Below are positions 1 through 11,843 of a stretch of DNA of 64,000 bases, one piece after another. The stretch is from Lolium rigidum (lineage: Eukaryota; Streptophyta; Magnoliopsida; Poales; Poaceae). Below the pieces are notes generated by a model that saw only the letters and a list, made by a program, of their open reading frames with translations, did not search any database and was not told where the DNA came from. A program made the position numbers and the translations under genes. Location of the stretch: NCBI RefSeq assembly GCF_022539505.1, contig NC_061510.1, positions 227,500,043-227,564,042 on the forward strand, written 5' to 3'. Every line of letters starts with the position of its first letter. The first letter of the stretch is position 1.

Positions 1-359
1 TATTTTAGCTGATCCACATATTCGATTTACCATCCATTTTCGTCGCCGGCTTAATTTTTTTCATGAAATTTAAAATTAGACAGCATGTCGGTATATTTCC
101 AGCAGAAAATTGAGTTCTCTTAAAAATTATGTGAGTTTTTCTTATGTTGGTACTAAAGTTACCATGTGGCTACTTATTACAAAACAGGTTGGCAACTAAT
201 CTGTTGATGTCTAAAAAAACTTAGCCAAAACATACCCTATAGCCTCAATGCCCTCGGTCATTATTTTTCATCCAGCGTAAACCTATATGGTTTCCATCCG
301 ATAAAACGACAGACCATGATTTTATTTTTGAAGCAAGACAAAACATTTTCCATTTTCAT

Positions 360-600
360 TATTCCCTCCATTTTATATATAATGCCACTAAGTATTTCGT
401 GCCAAATCTTTGACTAATAATTTAATTGATTAAAAATAAGTTATATAACATAAAAACATATCATTGGAAACATCTTTAAAATACGAATCCAATGATATGC
501 TTTTGATGATATATAACTCATAATATGTCGGTTAAATTGTTAGTCGAAGTGCGAGGCTCCATGCTTTGGCCTCGTATTTGATTCTAGCGGTGACCATGTT
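360..600. repeat. MITE-like fold-back element (Stowaway-like remnant)
   Basis: An AT-rich segment of about 200 bp forms a long imperfect inverted repeat. The arm around 405-470 (ttgactaataatttaattg and gttatataacataaaaacat) is mirrored at 495-550 (ccaatgatatgc, gatatataactcat, ttgttagtcgaag). The left edge reads ccctccattttatata, typical of Tc1/mariner-derived Stowaway MITEs in grasses. The right terminus is not a clean copy of the left, so the element is decayed or truncated. There is no coding capacity. Confidence 0.55.
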
Positions 601-2060
601 CGCGGCAGAGAAAGTGTGGCGGGAAATTCTCGCGTTGCACTCTTGCCACATTTTTCATGAAATGAGCATGATTAAAAATGCCATCGCCTTCCTCTCCACC
701 CCCTTCTAAGGAAAGTGTCGACCTGTCCTCATTAGCCCATTCCTCCGGTGACAATGATATTTGTAGAGGAGGTGCACGGAGACTCTTGCAATGGTTGCAA
801 CCATGGTGTGGCTGCACTGAGAAACATACATTGGTGCCTATTCTATATCTTACAGGAATCGGACGCAATGTCCTACGTGAAGCGGTGCTCATAGGGATTT
901 CCAATTGAAAGAGTCCAGTTTGAGATATAATTTTTTTATTTTCAAAATGAGTATGCACATGCAAAAAAACTACAAAAATTTATACCACAAGGATTTCTCC
1001 ATCCGGCCAATTTTTTTCTCCTTTACTCGTGTTGCATGCATGCACCCTCTTCCAATATAGTATGGATGTCGCCAGGAGTTTATGTTAGATTCTAACCGTT
1101 CAATCACCATATTTTTCTAGGTTTATGCAGAGGTTGGATGTGATTGGTATCTTCGCGATATTAATATATATTTTGCCGAAAAAAATATTTTCTTAGGTTT
1201 ATGCTTTCTTTCTTTCCAAATATGAATGTCACATATAGGTTTTGATATTGACAATCAGTTCTTTCTACTAGTAATTTGAAGTTTTAAGTACAATCTATAT
1301 GTCGATAACTTTGGAAAGATTATGTTGCATAACACGGTTTTAAAGACTCGCACACACGAGCAAATTAAGTCTCCTCTTTGCTCCGTTCAGATTCAACCCA
1401 ATTTGGGCACAGTGGGCAATAAATGAAAGTCAACATGTAATGCCTAGGTCTTGACATATATGATGCATGCATGTACGGAATCCGTCGTGGTCGAGGTGAG
1501 TATATATATATATGAGGCTATATGTGTATTTGAATTTTTTTTCGATAAAGAACGCTTTGTTACTTAGAGATTAAGCATTACACACGTCTTTGCATAACTA
1601 AGATGCACACAGCCGTACCAATTCACAAGTTACAACCATAAAAGTCTACATCTTGAATAAAACATAATTAAAAGATAACAAGATTTAAAGCTGGAAATCA
1701 ATGAATTTCCAAGATTGTTACCACTATGTATCTGGGAGGGGTCCATACTCTATACTGTGCTCAATAGTCAATAGTCGCAAATTAACGCCTTAAAATCTTC
1801 AAGTTGTGAAGATATTCAAGAAATAATGGAGTAGTAATTAACTTTCTGTCCTTTAATTTACCGCTCTACGTACTGAGACCCAACCAAAATTGCAAGCCAG
1901 CTTCAGCTGAAACTCTTCCTAATCTGCTCCTCCCGGTCGCCCACGTCTATAACTCTCAACCGAAGATATCGAGTTGCAACATGGTGTATTCTGTAGAGAT
2001 ATATATAATTCTTGCAACTTGGCGTAGTTTAGTGATAGCTGGGATGTAGGTTTCTGAGCC
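600..2060. other. Intergenic, AT-rich, no gene seen
   Basis: Apart from short open frames at 584-964 with no recognisable domain or codon pattern, this stretch holds only AT-rich sequence, poly-T tracts and a short TA run near 1500. It includes the upstream region of the cysteine-rich gene at 2223. Confidence 0.6.
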
Positions 2061-2068
2061 TATAAAAT
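2061..2068 (+). promoter_or_regulatory. TATA box of the cysteine-rich gene
   Basis: The sequence tataaaat lies about 160 bp upstream of the ATG at 2223. This predicts a start site near 2090-2100 and a leader of about 130 nt, rich in ct and containing two gatctatatt copies (2117-2126 and 2201-2210). Confidence 0.7.
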
Positions 2069-2222
2069 AGCGTCGCTCTCTACTTAGTTCTACACCAGTT
2101 AAGCTCTCCCTTCTCGATCTATATTGTGTGTCTTCTTGATCTCTTGGTCCATATACTCCCTCTGTTACTATCCTCCACGATCTTTCTAGCTCTATAGCTC
2201 GATCTATATTGTGACCACACCA

Positions 2223-3122
2223 ATGGCCTCAGGTTTTGCCGGCTTTGCTCTCAAGGCGGCAGTCGTCGCTGCCGTTCTATCTTTGCTGTTCATCCCTTCG
2301 TTGGCCCACTGTCGACCGTCGCTCGGGCCGGTGCCACCACCGCCGCCGCCGCCACCGCCGTCGCCATCGCCACCGCCTCCTCCGGCGCTTCCAGTATTAT
2401 GCAGCGACTGTCTTTCGCCATGCATCTCGAAGTGCAGCGTCTCCGTTCCAGCGACATGCCGCGAATACTGCGATAATTCCACATCATATTGCCAGAGCTG
2501 CCTGGACGATGGCGGCTCTTCTTGCCGGGAGCTCTGTAAACGCGACTGTGCCGGCTCCTGTCCGCCGGCATTATGCACTGACTGTTATCCGAACTGCACC
2601 TCGGCGTGCAGCGTCTCCGTTCCCCAGATATGCAGCGAATCCTGCGCCCCTAACTCCACTGGTCCATTTCCGTGCCAGACCTGCCTGGACGGCTACGGCA
2701 AGCAGTGCCGAGACTCCTGCAAAACCGACTGCGTCGGCGCCGTCGGCCCTGCCACCTGCCTGGCCCTACTCTCTCCCACGCCGGCGCCGGCGCCAGCTCC
2801 GGGGCCGCCCGTGTTATGCAGAGACTGCGTCTCGCATTGCGGCTCGACGTGCGCCGTCTCCGTTCCCCCGAAATGCAGACAGTACTGCGACAATACGCAC
2901 TGCGACGAGTGCAAGTCCGCGTTCATCCACGAGCACTGCGAGGCGGAGTGCTGCAGCAACGCCGACGGCACGTGCAGCAGCTGCGGCTGCGACCGCACCG
3001 CTGACCGTGCATGCTACGGCGCCTGCACCAGCATCTCATGCCAGCCATGCCTCGAAGGGTATGGCAAGACCTGCCGGGAAGACTGCAACGCCCACTGCAC
3101 CGACACCTGCATCAACGACTGA
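2223..3122 (+). CDS. Secreted proline- and cysteine-rich repeat protein
   Basis: Single-exon gene of 299 residues. The ATG at 2223 was chosen because the only in-frame alternative upstream is a GTG. Residues 1-30 form a signal peptide (hydrophobic AAVVAAVLSLLFIPSLA). A proline tract (about 36-57) follows. The rest is built from repeats that start [VA]LC-x-DC-x3-C and continue x3-C-[SA]-VSVP-x2-C-x3-C. Two full units lie at about 58-172, then an APAPAPG spacer, then a longer third unit to the C-terminus ending in an EGYGKTCREDC-type block. I count about 47 cysteines, nearly one residue in six, and NST/NCT-type N-glycosylation sites. A TATA box lies upstream and AATAAA downstream. The layout suggests an extracellular disulfide-rich protein of the kind seen in grass reproductive or defence tissue, but I do not recognise the family and assign no function. 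Repeats sharing intron-less structure suggest growth by internal duplication. Confidence 0.88.
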   Translation: MASGFAGFALKAAVVAAVLSLLFIPSLAHCRPSLGPVPPPPPPPPPSPSPPPPPALPVLCSDCLSPCISKCSVSVPATCREYCDNSTSYCQSCLDDGGSSCRELCKRDCAGSCPPALCTDCYPNCTSACSVSVPQICSESCAPNSTGPFPCQTCLDGYGKQCRDSCKTDCVGAVGPATCLALLSPTPAPAPAPGPPVLCRDCVSHCGSTCAVSVPPKCRQYCDNTHCDECKSAFIHEHCEAECCSNADGTCSSCGCDRTADRACYGACTSISCQPCLEGYGKTCREDCNAHCTDTCIND

Positions 3123-3247
3123 AGTTTGGGGGCCAAGTGGAGTAGCAACTGGTGCTTTATTTTCTCAGCTAGTAGATACTACTAGGTAGCTAGTGCTCAA
3201 CGATCGTTATGATGTGGCGTGTCTAATAATATGAACTAGCAAAGGCA

Positions 3248-3286
3248 GGCGCGGCGGCACGCCGCGCCCTTGCTGTGGCCAATAAA
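3248..3286 (+). terminator. 3' UTR hairpin and polyadenylation signal
   Basis: A perfect 9-bp GC stem with a 3-nt loop (ggcgcggcg, gca, cgccgcgcc; 3248-3268) sits 126 bp after the stop codon, just before a canonical AATAAA (3281-3286). The AATAAA marks the likely 3' end. Whether the hairpin acts in 3' processing is inference. Confidence 0.5.
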
Positions 3287-3595
3287 TGAAAATTCTTTTG
3301 TAAGCGTGATTGGTTATTTTGGAACTGGTGGAACATGTTTTACTGGTCGGTAGAGTTGGGAAATATGGTATAAGTTCCGTGAGATGCTATGGCATTTTTT
3401 TTTTATAGCAAGACATTGGTACAATTTGCATATAGCTTGAAATAGTTGAAGAGCTGACTGAGAACACTTGAGAGATGGAAACTGACGGATAACATGGAAG
3501 CAGATAATAGATGGTTCATATAATGAACATGGTTCACCAAGACGGTCCGATTAACAGAATTCAAAATTCTAGTGGTGGTAATGCAGTCTGATAAT

Positions 3596-3825
3596 ATGCA
3601 TTCAGCAACACCTTGCTGCTGAACCTGGTATGGCCCGTGGAGCAAAAGCAAATAACTCATCAATATGACATTCAGGAACACCATGATGCTAATGTTGGTA
3701 TGGCACAGGGAGCAAAAGCAAATAACTTATTGATGTCTAGGAAGACAAAATTGACTAAAATACCAACAGGAGTTGCAACCCATTGCTTCGATGAATTGGC
3801 TCACGGGATGTGGCCGATTTCATAG
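3596..3825 (+). pseudogene. Tandemly duplicated coding-like fragment, unknown family
   Basis: Two copies of a block of about 70 bp stand head to tail (about 3600-3668 and 3669-3738). In matching frames they read QQHLAAEPGMARGAKANN and QEHHDANVGMAQGAKANN. The first copy runs into a stop; the second stays open to a TAG near 3823. Amino-acid similarity beyond the base identity suggests a once-coding sequence, perhaps from a transposon or lost gene. I do not recognise it. There is no start context or splice structure. Confidence 0.35.
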
Positions 3826-3829
3826 ATAT

Positions 3830-4440
3830 AGGGATATAGATTTAAGATTTCTGCAATTATTCTGTGTATAAGAGGACCACTTGTTTTCTGAAAAAAAAAA
3901 GTTGTTCACTTTTACCTATCACATACTGTGAGAGAACATTCGACCACAACATCAAGCGACACATGTTGTTAGAAGTAAAGTTTGCTTTTCACCCTACTCC
4001 GAAGTCCAAACCATAGTATATTGCGTATTGTACCTTCATTGAGGAAAGAGTACAGATGCACAACGCATATGAACTTAAATAACTTCATTCAGTCAAACAA
4101 CCAGTAGTATTTACAATGAAAATCTGTAGCATCTATATCTTGAACAAACAAAGTGCTCCAATAATCTCCAGCCATCAGTGCTCTCCACAAGAAAGCAACA
4201 CTGAAACTTCTCACGTAATTGACCAATTTCTGATACATATTGACTAATATTCATCAGCAAAAGCAACACCCTGTACATCTCAACCTACCTACAGTATAAT
4301 CATGGTGTGGTAACACAGTCGCTAGCATCTACAACTAAGACTAAGCTGCTTATTTCGGATTCAGTTGCCCAAGAAATTTATGCACCAAGGTACAGATAGA
4401 AAAGCTGCTCAGTCTTAGTTATTGAGTAATTACAAATGGT
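3830..4440. other. Intergenic, no gene seen
   Basis: AT-rich sequence with no long frame. It may include the 3' end of the decayed minus-strand gene that follows. Confidence 0.4.
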
Positions 4441-7400
4441 GGTAGCAAACTAAAGACCAGGAAATCTCACCAATGGCAGCGCATGGCACACACGTGCAAA
4501 TGGTCTCTGATGACGGCAATGGCAAGGCCGGCCGACAGTATGTCCCAGTCTCCTTTCATAATTTTTATCAGCTTGCAAGATAATTTCTTCCAAGAAGATA
4601 GAATTGCAATGAATAGGGAGTGTTGTTGCCTGAATTGCTGGTGTTGTTATCTCCCATAGTCTTGATGACCCATTGCATCCTCCTACAGAAAGGGCAGAAT
4701 AGTTCAGATTAAATGTTCCTAAGCACTGTTTGAAGAAAAGCCATTCTAGGTTATAAGATAAGAGGTTAATAGCTGGGAGAAGGAAGCAAAGAAGCATGCG
4801 GAGCAGGCTATTTTACCAGGTGCAATAGATGGTCTGCTAGTGCAATGAAGGAATTTTAACTATCTGATGGAACCCGCAAAATGAGAAAGTTACTGAAAAA
4901 TGGAAGTTCTGAATCCATACCACTTACAGCTAGCATGCATTCATGATTCTCTACCTATAAGAAGCGTGCATCTTCTGTGATGGCAGAACAGTGCAAGTAC
5001 CCATTTTAAGCATAAGTAGCAGGTTAGCTCTGGGGACTTATATGGGCATAACCAAATTCAGTATTTATTTGTCTTGTTAGCAGAACAGAACAACAAGTTC
5101 TAAATCTGTAAACTTACAGGACTGAAAACTTCATAATAAACGTGTTTTGATAGCACATATATAATTTCTGTAAATATATCTAGTAGCTCGGCAGTGAGTG
5201 GGTACATGTATCAACCTAAACTACCCAAATATTTAGAAGTTGCAGTTAGTTTGTGTATTCTAGAAATGTTTATTTATTCAGTAGGAGAGGAATTTTCAGA
5301 AATGTTGTATCCATACAATGATAAGAATTAATCAGCTGGATAACAAACTTATTTTTCATAATTCACATCTAATTCTGTAAATCTATTTAGTAGGTGGGCA
5401 ATTAGTGCATACATGTATCAACCTAAATAACCTATATAGTTAGAAGTTACAGCTTGTGTAGTGTAGAAACGGTTACTTATTAAGTCCGGGAGGAAATTGC
5501 TAATGCAAACAGCCGTAGCTATGTGGTCAATTAAGTATATACAACTGATAATGTTCCTGGGAAACCGAAGACTTTGCAAAGTTCAATAATCCCAGTTAAT
5601 CAATTACTCATGTAGAGAAGGAACCTAGGCAAAGGCAACAACCCGGATAGGAATGCACTGCATCAAACCATTCACACTGCACTTCCCCAATATTCATAGA
5701 AAGATTGAAATTACTCATGTCCTAAATGGAAATGCATACCAACACAACCTATATAGAGAAGGAACTTGAGCAAAGGAAATACAATAAGTAGAAACGGGTG
5801 TGCCGTTTGCGCATTTCTTTTCTACCAAAAGTACCAACAGTGTCAAAGATAATCAGACACTAATTCTTCTCAGGAGAACGTGTGGTTTCATGTATTTTTT
5901 ATGACATAATAAACCACATGAATATAAATTATGAGTGCCTAACCTTTGTATTAGAATATCATTGGCATCTTTTCACAGATTTCTTGTACTTTCCATCTTC
6001 TTGCAGTGTATTTGCAAATGCCAACTATACATTCATCTTGCCTCAGATGCTAATTAGAAAGGAAAACGGGATTACAAAGAGAGCATAAATTCAAATAAAA
6101 TAAAAGCTTGACCTCTTTTTGCACCAATGGCTTCCCTTTGCGGAATAAAACATCGCACTTCTAGAGAGGAAGAAAACATTGGCGATGGTCGATTTCACTG
6201 ATAATATAGCTACCATTTATGATGGCTCTCCAATCTACTTCACTAAAACTAAAAATGGAGAGCAAAACGCCCAAACCTAATGTCCATACAACAACATTGA
6301 AAATTCATTAAACAATGCATAGAAAATGAGAATAGAGGCACTCTTCAAGATCCAAGGAGAAAATAAACGAAGTAACCAAGATCCAAGCAGACATATGAGA
6401 ATATTTTGCAGCTAAGTTCTTCTTTTCTGAATTTTTGAGGATACACATCAGAAGAATTTGCAAAAAAATAAAAATCAATAAGAAACGGAAACAGCAAGTT
6501 CAGTACAGAAATGAGTTATCTTGGGACATGCACAGTAAAGAGTTGATTGACTAATGAAATAAATAAAATTATGCCATCATTGTATGACTCCCTGCTGCTT
6601 CATAGCATCCTGAGAATTTCTCAGAACTAAGAGTGATTGGAAGTGCATTGTCTTGTCAAATAAACAATATTTTCAGTAAAATAAGATCAAAAGGTCATTT
6701 TTCTTTGGCAAATCCAAGTCTTCCTAGAAATTCTTACAAACCTTCCGCTTACACTGTTACACATCAAAGTACAGAAATCTGCGTAAAATGGATATGGTAA
6801 CTACCTCTGTATCAGTCCCTTTTTGCACATCAATATTGCTCCTGCATAGAGCTTATCAGGAGTCAGGCCAAGACAAAAAAAAAATCAATCTAAGAGATAG
6901 AAATACTTCTTAGCGTTCCTTCTTTTTAGACATGTATGAGAGCTCACTTTTGCATGAGTGAGAAATGGTGTTTTAACCACATATGCTTCACAAAATCCAT
7001 GGCACAAAACAACCAAGATGGGTGTCTCAGAACTCTAATAGGAACTGTATGTGATGATAATCAATAGTGATTGCAGCATTGCCATTCAACCCCTCAAAAA
7101 TTTAATTAGCAGATCACCATTTGCAGATCTAAAGTTACCAACTTCATGATATAGCAGATTTTGCCTTATCAAAACCAGTAAAGGTTACGTGATGCTTACA
7201 TTACTATAGCAGCTATCGGGTAAATGATGGTACATCTGTTTGATCGCAACCACTTGATTATGGTAGATAGCATAGATAATTGTTTACCTGGGAGACGACT
7301 TGCATGACATCGCCCTGGGAGGATGGGATCCCTTGAGGCCTGGACTCGTTCTCGGCCATCCTCCTAATGAAGAAATCCTCCTTGTTGGCCGTCGATACCT

Positions 7401-7500
7401 CCAGCTCTTCCTTGATCTACATGTCCTGGGTGGACCTGGCCTGGTCGGCTGCCTCCCTGAGTCGACTCCGGTGTTACCAGCTTGAGGGCAAGGTCGGAGA
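4441..7500 (-). pseudogene. Decayed multi-exon gene, unknown product
   Basis: Several exon-like blocks on the minus strand are bounded by consensus splice sites. At 7288 to about 7467 one reads REAADQARSTQDM, stop, IKEELEVSTANKEDFFIRRM and ends exactly at CAG/gtaaac. At 6805-6841 one reads SNIDVQKGTDTE between ag and gt. At 6113-6160 one reads KCDVLFRKGKPLVQKE between ctag and gtcaag. The last block, below 4682, follows ctgtag. The block at 7288 has an in-frame TAG and a shifted frame relative to the open sequence just upstream, and the phases of successive blocks do not all agree, so I read it as a pseudogene. The protein was charged and probably helical. I cannot name it. It might instead be a non-coding transcript. 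Confidence 0.38.
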
Positions 7501-8278
7501 AGCCGTCGCCGCCGCCATGCTCCTGTACCACTGCTGTTGATCTAGATGGCCTCGGCGGCATGCCCGACACCGAGCTGCATGGTGGGGACAAGGCTGGCGA
7601 TGGCCCAAATCTTGAGCTGGCGGCGACGACCTAGATCCCGAGCTGGCGGCCCCCTCGCTCTTCGTCGGACACGCAGATGGCAGACCAGCCGGTGGGGAAG
7701 CTAGAGCCCATGGCCATGGGCGACGTCCGGGGTGCAGAAGGAGCACCAGACCAACACAAAGGGATAGGATTGAGCAAGGATATGTAGCAGCAAGGAAAAA
7801 TGGTGGAGGAGGCGAAGAAACCAGATTAATTTGGCCCTGCTCGGCGGGCCACGCACCATCTTCTCGCCGAAGTCGAACGCCAAGGTGGCGGCTGGCTCGT
7901 CGGCGTGCTGCAGCGGGCGCGCCGCCACGAAAAGTTGGTGTGGGAACACCATGGAGAGGCCGCTGCTCTGGCCAGCTGAACAACGATGGCTGCCGGGAAA
8001 AACAGCGGCAGTCGGCAAGTGTATCCGCGGTGAGCAGGGGATGGAGGAAGAAGGAGTCCAGCCGGCACAGGAAACCCAGACCCCGGCACGAGTAAACCGT
8101 CGTGGACTCGTGGTTGTACTCCGTAGAAGATTTGGCTCGGGAGAGTGGGGGAGATGGATGGGGATTTTTCTGGAGAGAGGCCACATGTCGTGTCGAGAGA
8201 AAGCGGTGCCCTCGATAGCCCACCACCACTCCACCATCTTTCAGCTATGTCCACCAAAGCGCGTACCAAGACACCAGA
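7500..8278 (-). other. GC-rich leader of the decayed gene
   Basis: GC-rich sequence with open frames in several phases on both strands, as expected of a grass gene's 5' end. The longest minus-strand frames show no recognisable domain. The block stops at the long terminal repeat that begins at 8279, so that insertion probably cut off the gene's promoter. Confidence 0.35.
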
Positions 8279-11200
8279 TGTCGCGACCCCGGAGGTCAGG
8301 GCTAGACAAACCCAGATATCACATCTGGCATAAGCCTAACCTAGATCTCTAGGGCCTACAGGGTGAGAATCGGTAACACAACAGTGACTCTACGACTCAA
8401 AGCAAATATATTACAACTCTTAACGAGTTAAGATCCAAATTTATTACACGCAGAGGTCACCGACCACAATTCAACAAGCAACGGAAAGCAAATTATGTTA
8501 TCTAGATAACAAGACCGCAAAGGGCCTAAGAGGCCATAACATAAGGCGACGTCCCAGCCCATAAGTCTCGTGCCGCCGCCCGAGGAACTCCGAACTACTC
8601 GTCGACGTCAAGGTAGAAGCCACCATCTCGTTGGAAGGACTTCGTCCGAAACAAAGCATGCAAGGCCGAGTACATGGACTCGGCAAGACTTAGTACAACC
8701 TCGTTAGCAAAGCGGGTATGCGAGGCTTTATGTGGAGCTTATTTTGCGGAAAGCCGCTTTTCCTTTGTAAACGGGAGGGAGCGTAAGCTCGTCTATTCGG
8801 ACCATTTTCAAAAGGGATAAGAGAGCGATATCAACTCTAGCTCTAAGATCATCGTGTTGAATCCACCGAATCTTCATCATCACCCGAACCTATCACCTAG
8901 GATCACCCCTCGACAACCTGAGAAGGGATCCTTATTCACACATTAACATCAAGTTTTACGATTAGGTTCAAGTTATCTATGATCATCACGTCCTTTCCCA
9001 AGTCGTCCTTAACCGTGGACACGGCTTTTCGAAAAGATTTACCCTGCAGGGGTGTACAACTTTACCCACACGCGCCGACCGACTCTTAGTGCCACTAGAT
9101 TAACACACTTCCTTGGTGTGCCAGCAGAGGGTGGTCGACCAAAACCTTTCCCTTACTTCGCCTATTCCATGAGTCAAACTAACTGGGGAGCTCCGTCATC
9201 GTAGGTAGCCATTCTCCGAGGCGGTCCCGGTCATTGTGTGCAGGGGATCCAGCTCAATGCCTCCAGCATCCTTCACCCCGGCCACGCCCGTATGATGCAC
9301 TTTGAAAACCTTTTCCACCTTTCCCCATGCGTATGGCAAATGGAACTCGCAAACTAATTGACTCATGGGTAAGCTAGGTAAGTTCGGGCCAAGGGGTTCC
9401 CATGGGCCCCGTGTGGCTGTACGCTCGCTCTTGGTTCCGAAGGCGAGAGCCTCAGGTCCTAGTATCGGCGAGAACGAGTCAAATCACCACATACCCATGT
9501 GGCGGCCCATCCAAGCCTTTAGCATGTTTATTAACATCATCTCCGATCTTACCACGTCATCCTGACAAACTATGTTCATTCGTAGCTCTGATTCATCAAC
9601 CGGATGGATCAGGACTTCAACAGCTAAGCATGGCTAAGCATATCATATATAAGGCTCTAGCGATGCGATCAAGCTCAACCTAGTTTTGCTGGGAGCGGTG
9701 GATCAGGAACTTTAGGCTACAAGGATAGATTGTGCACACATAGGATATCTACAACTGCCGATAAAACATATTTGAAGCGTATGCAATATGTAATAACCAG
9801 AAGTAAAAGCATTTCGAAACCATATATGAACCAGGTTAGGGCTTGCCTTGTCCCTCGTTGTTCTGGTGCTGCTCTTCGGGTGCGTTGATCTCAGGCTCGC
9901 GTTCGGTCCCTATCGAGAAGAACCAAATACCGGAAAGGAAGAGCACAATCAAGACAAGGTACAACGCAATGCACATAAAATATGATGACATTTCATTTTA
10001 AAGGGGTTTGGGTAACCCTAGGTGCATCGATGGAAATTAAAGGGGTTCGGCTTCGATCCCGACATAAGGGGGGTCGATTTAGGGTTTCTACTAGGGCTCA
10101 TATTTAATTGGTTCAAGCATGTATGAAACATGGATAAACAATTAGGAAATGTTTTTCTGATCATTTTGATATATTATTTTATATTTTTCTGAATTAATAT
10201 GAATTACTTATTAATTTCCAAAGTTTAATTCATTTTAAAACAATTTCTGGAAATTATATAAAAATAATAAAAGTTGGACCCACATGTCATAATTTTATTC
10301 TTTTCTAAACATTTATGAAATTATTAAAATTCTGACCAGGGGACCCACATGTCATTATTTTATATTTACAGAAATACAGAAATGATTTATTAAAAATACA
10401 GAAAATAGAAAAAGGCAATTATGGCGTCAGCATGACGTCATGCTGACGTCAGCCGGCCATGAGCTCGAAATTGAGCTCTGGTTGAGGCTCAATCGGGCGA
10501 TTCAGGCCGCGACAGGGCGCGCGGGCAGGGGCAAAAGGTGCGGGGCGACGCACTGAGCAGTTTGGTGGCGGCGCCGCCCTTGATTGGTCGCCGGAGCGCG
10601 GCCGGCGGCGAGGAGAGGCGGAGGCCGGGGCAGGTGGTGCGGCGCGGCGGCGATACAGAGGGGGAGAGGGCGAGGCGAGGGTATGGGGAGGAGCAGCAGC
10701 TCACCAGGAGCGCGATGGCGGGGTCGGCGATGGCCGGGGATGCTCGCCGGCGGCGAATTTGGCCGGAGGCCGGCCGGCAGACGGGTTAGGGTTAGGGTTG
10801 CTCGGGGGCTTCGGGGCCGCGGGGAAAGGGGAGAAGTGGGGGATTAGGGTTAGGGGCGGCGGCGGCGCAGCCTTATAAGCCGCCGGGGCGGCGGAGCTCA
10901 TCCGGGCCGCCGGCGCCATCGAGCGGCCGCGCGCGCGCAGCGGCAGCCTGGAGGCGCGGGGAAGACGACACTTTTCCGTAAAACCCCCGGAAAAACTGTT
11001 GGGCTAGCAAAGGGGTGCGGCTGGGCCACTTGGGCCATGTTTGGGCTGCGGCCAGTGAGGGAAAAGAGAGAGAAGGGGGTGGGCTGAGCCCAGATTAGGG
11101 AGAGAGAGGGTTTTCTCCTTTTTTTCTTCTTTTGTTTTCCAATTCAAAACCAAACTCAAATATGTTTGAATTTTGTTTGAAACTCAATTTTGCCAGAGAA

Positions 11201-11843
11201 GTAATAAACACACATGGACTTGTTGAATGACAACAAAACCATGTTGTCTATTTTGAAAAACTTGAAAGGTTTGAATGAGAAAGAAATAGAGAAGAATGTG
11301 CGGAGTGGGGGATTAGGGTTAGGGGCGGCGGCGGCGCAGCCTGCCCATAGCGGCCAGGGCGGCGAGGCTCATCACGGACGCCGGCGCCATCGAGCGGCCG
11401 CGCGCGCGGTGGCGGCTTGGGCCAGAGAAGACGACACTTTTCGAAGAAAACCCCAGAAAAACTGTTGGGCTATGAAGGAGTGCGGGCGGGCCACTTGAGC
11501 CATGTTTGGATAGAAAGCGGTGAGGGAAAAAGAGAGAGAAGGGGGGTGGGCTGAGCCCAGTTAGGGAGGAAAGAGGAGTTTCTCTCCTTTTTTTCTTCTT
11601 TTGTTTTCCAATTGAAAACCAAACTCAAATATCTTTTGAATTTTGTTTGACTCAATTTTCTGAGAGAAGTAATAAACACACATGGACTTGTTGAATGGCA
11701 ACAAAACCATGTTGTCTATTTTGAAAAACTTGAAAGGTTTGAATGAGAAAGAAATAGAGAAGAATGTGCATAATTGTTAGGGTTTGATACAAATTTTTAC
11801 TCAAATGCAAACTAAATGCATAAATACATGATCACTCATTTAT
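8279..11843 (-). mobile_element. Long LTR of a Gypsy-type retrotransposon
   Basis: The left edge begins tgtcgcgaccccgg, the terminal signature of a common class of grass Gypsy LTRs. The sequence carries no gag or pol frames and is at least 3.56 kb long, running into a run of N. On the minus strand it has the order expected of an LTR: a TATA-like ttataagg near 10872, then transcribed sequence, then the terminal ..cgcgaca at 8279. That suggests minus-strand orientation with its 3' end at 8279. The internal region is not visible, so it is either a solo LTR or the 3' LTR of an element cut by the gap. The GC-rich U3 contains a 469-bp tandem duplication. Confidence 0.6.
10839..11775. repeat. 469-bp tandem duplication inside the LTR
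   Basis: The block starting ggggattagggttaggggcgg at 10839 recurs at 11308 and can be followed through acgacacttttc, aaaaactgttgggct and the ag-rich stretch to gaatgtgc near 11302 and 11770. The offset is 469 bp, with small differences. The first copy keeps ccttataagcc (TATA-like on the minus strand); the second reads cctgcccatagc there, so one promoter copy has lost its TATA. Confidence 0.85.

Noticed and set aside
2236..3189. Long plus-strand frame of 317 codons overlapping the cysteine-rich gene
   Set aside because: Arginine- and alanine-rich shadow of the GC-rich coding sequence; no signal peptide or repeat logic, unlike the frame starting at 2223.
7474..8269. Minus-strand frames of 147-251 codons
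   Set aside because: Three overlapping frames are open at once in GC-rich DNA, none with a domain; kept only as the leader of the decayed gene.
10784..10860. Telomere-like ggttagggttagggttg words
   Set aside because: Only two to three TTAGGG units, not the plant TTTAGGG repeat, inside a GC-rich LTR; gggttaggg phrases are common in grass leaders.
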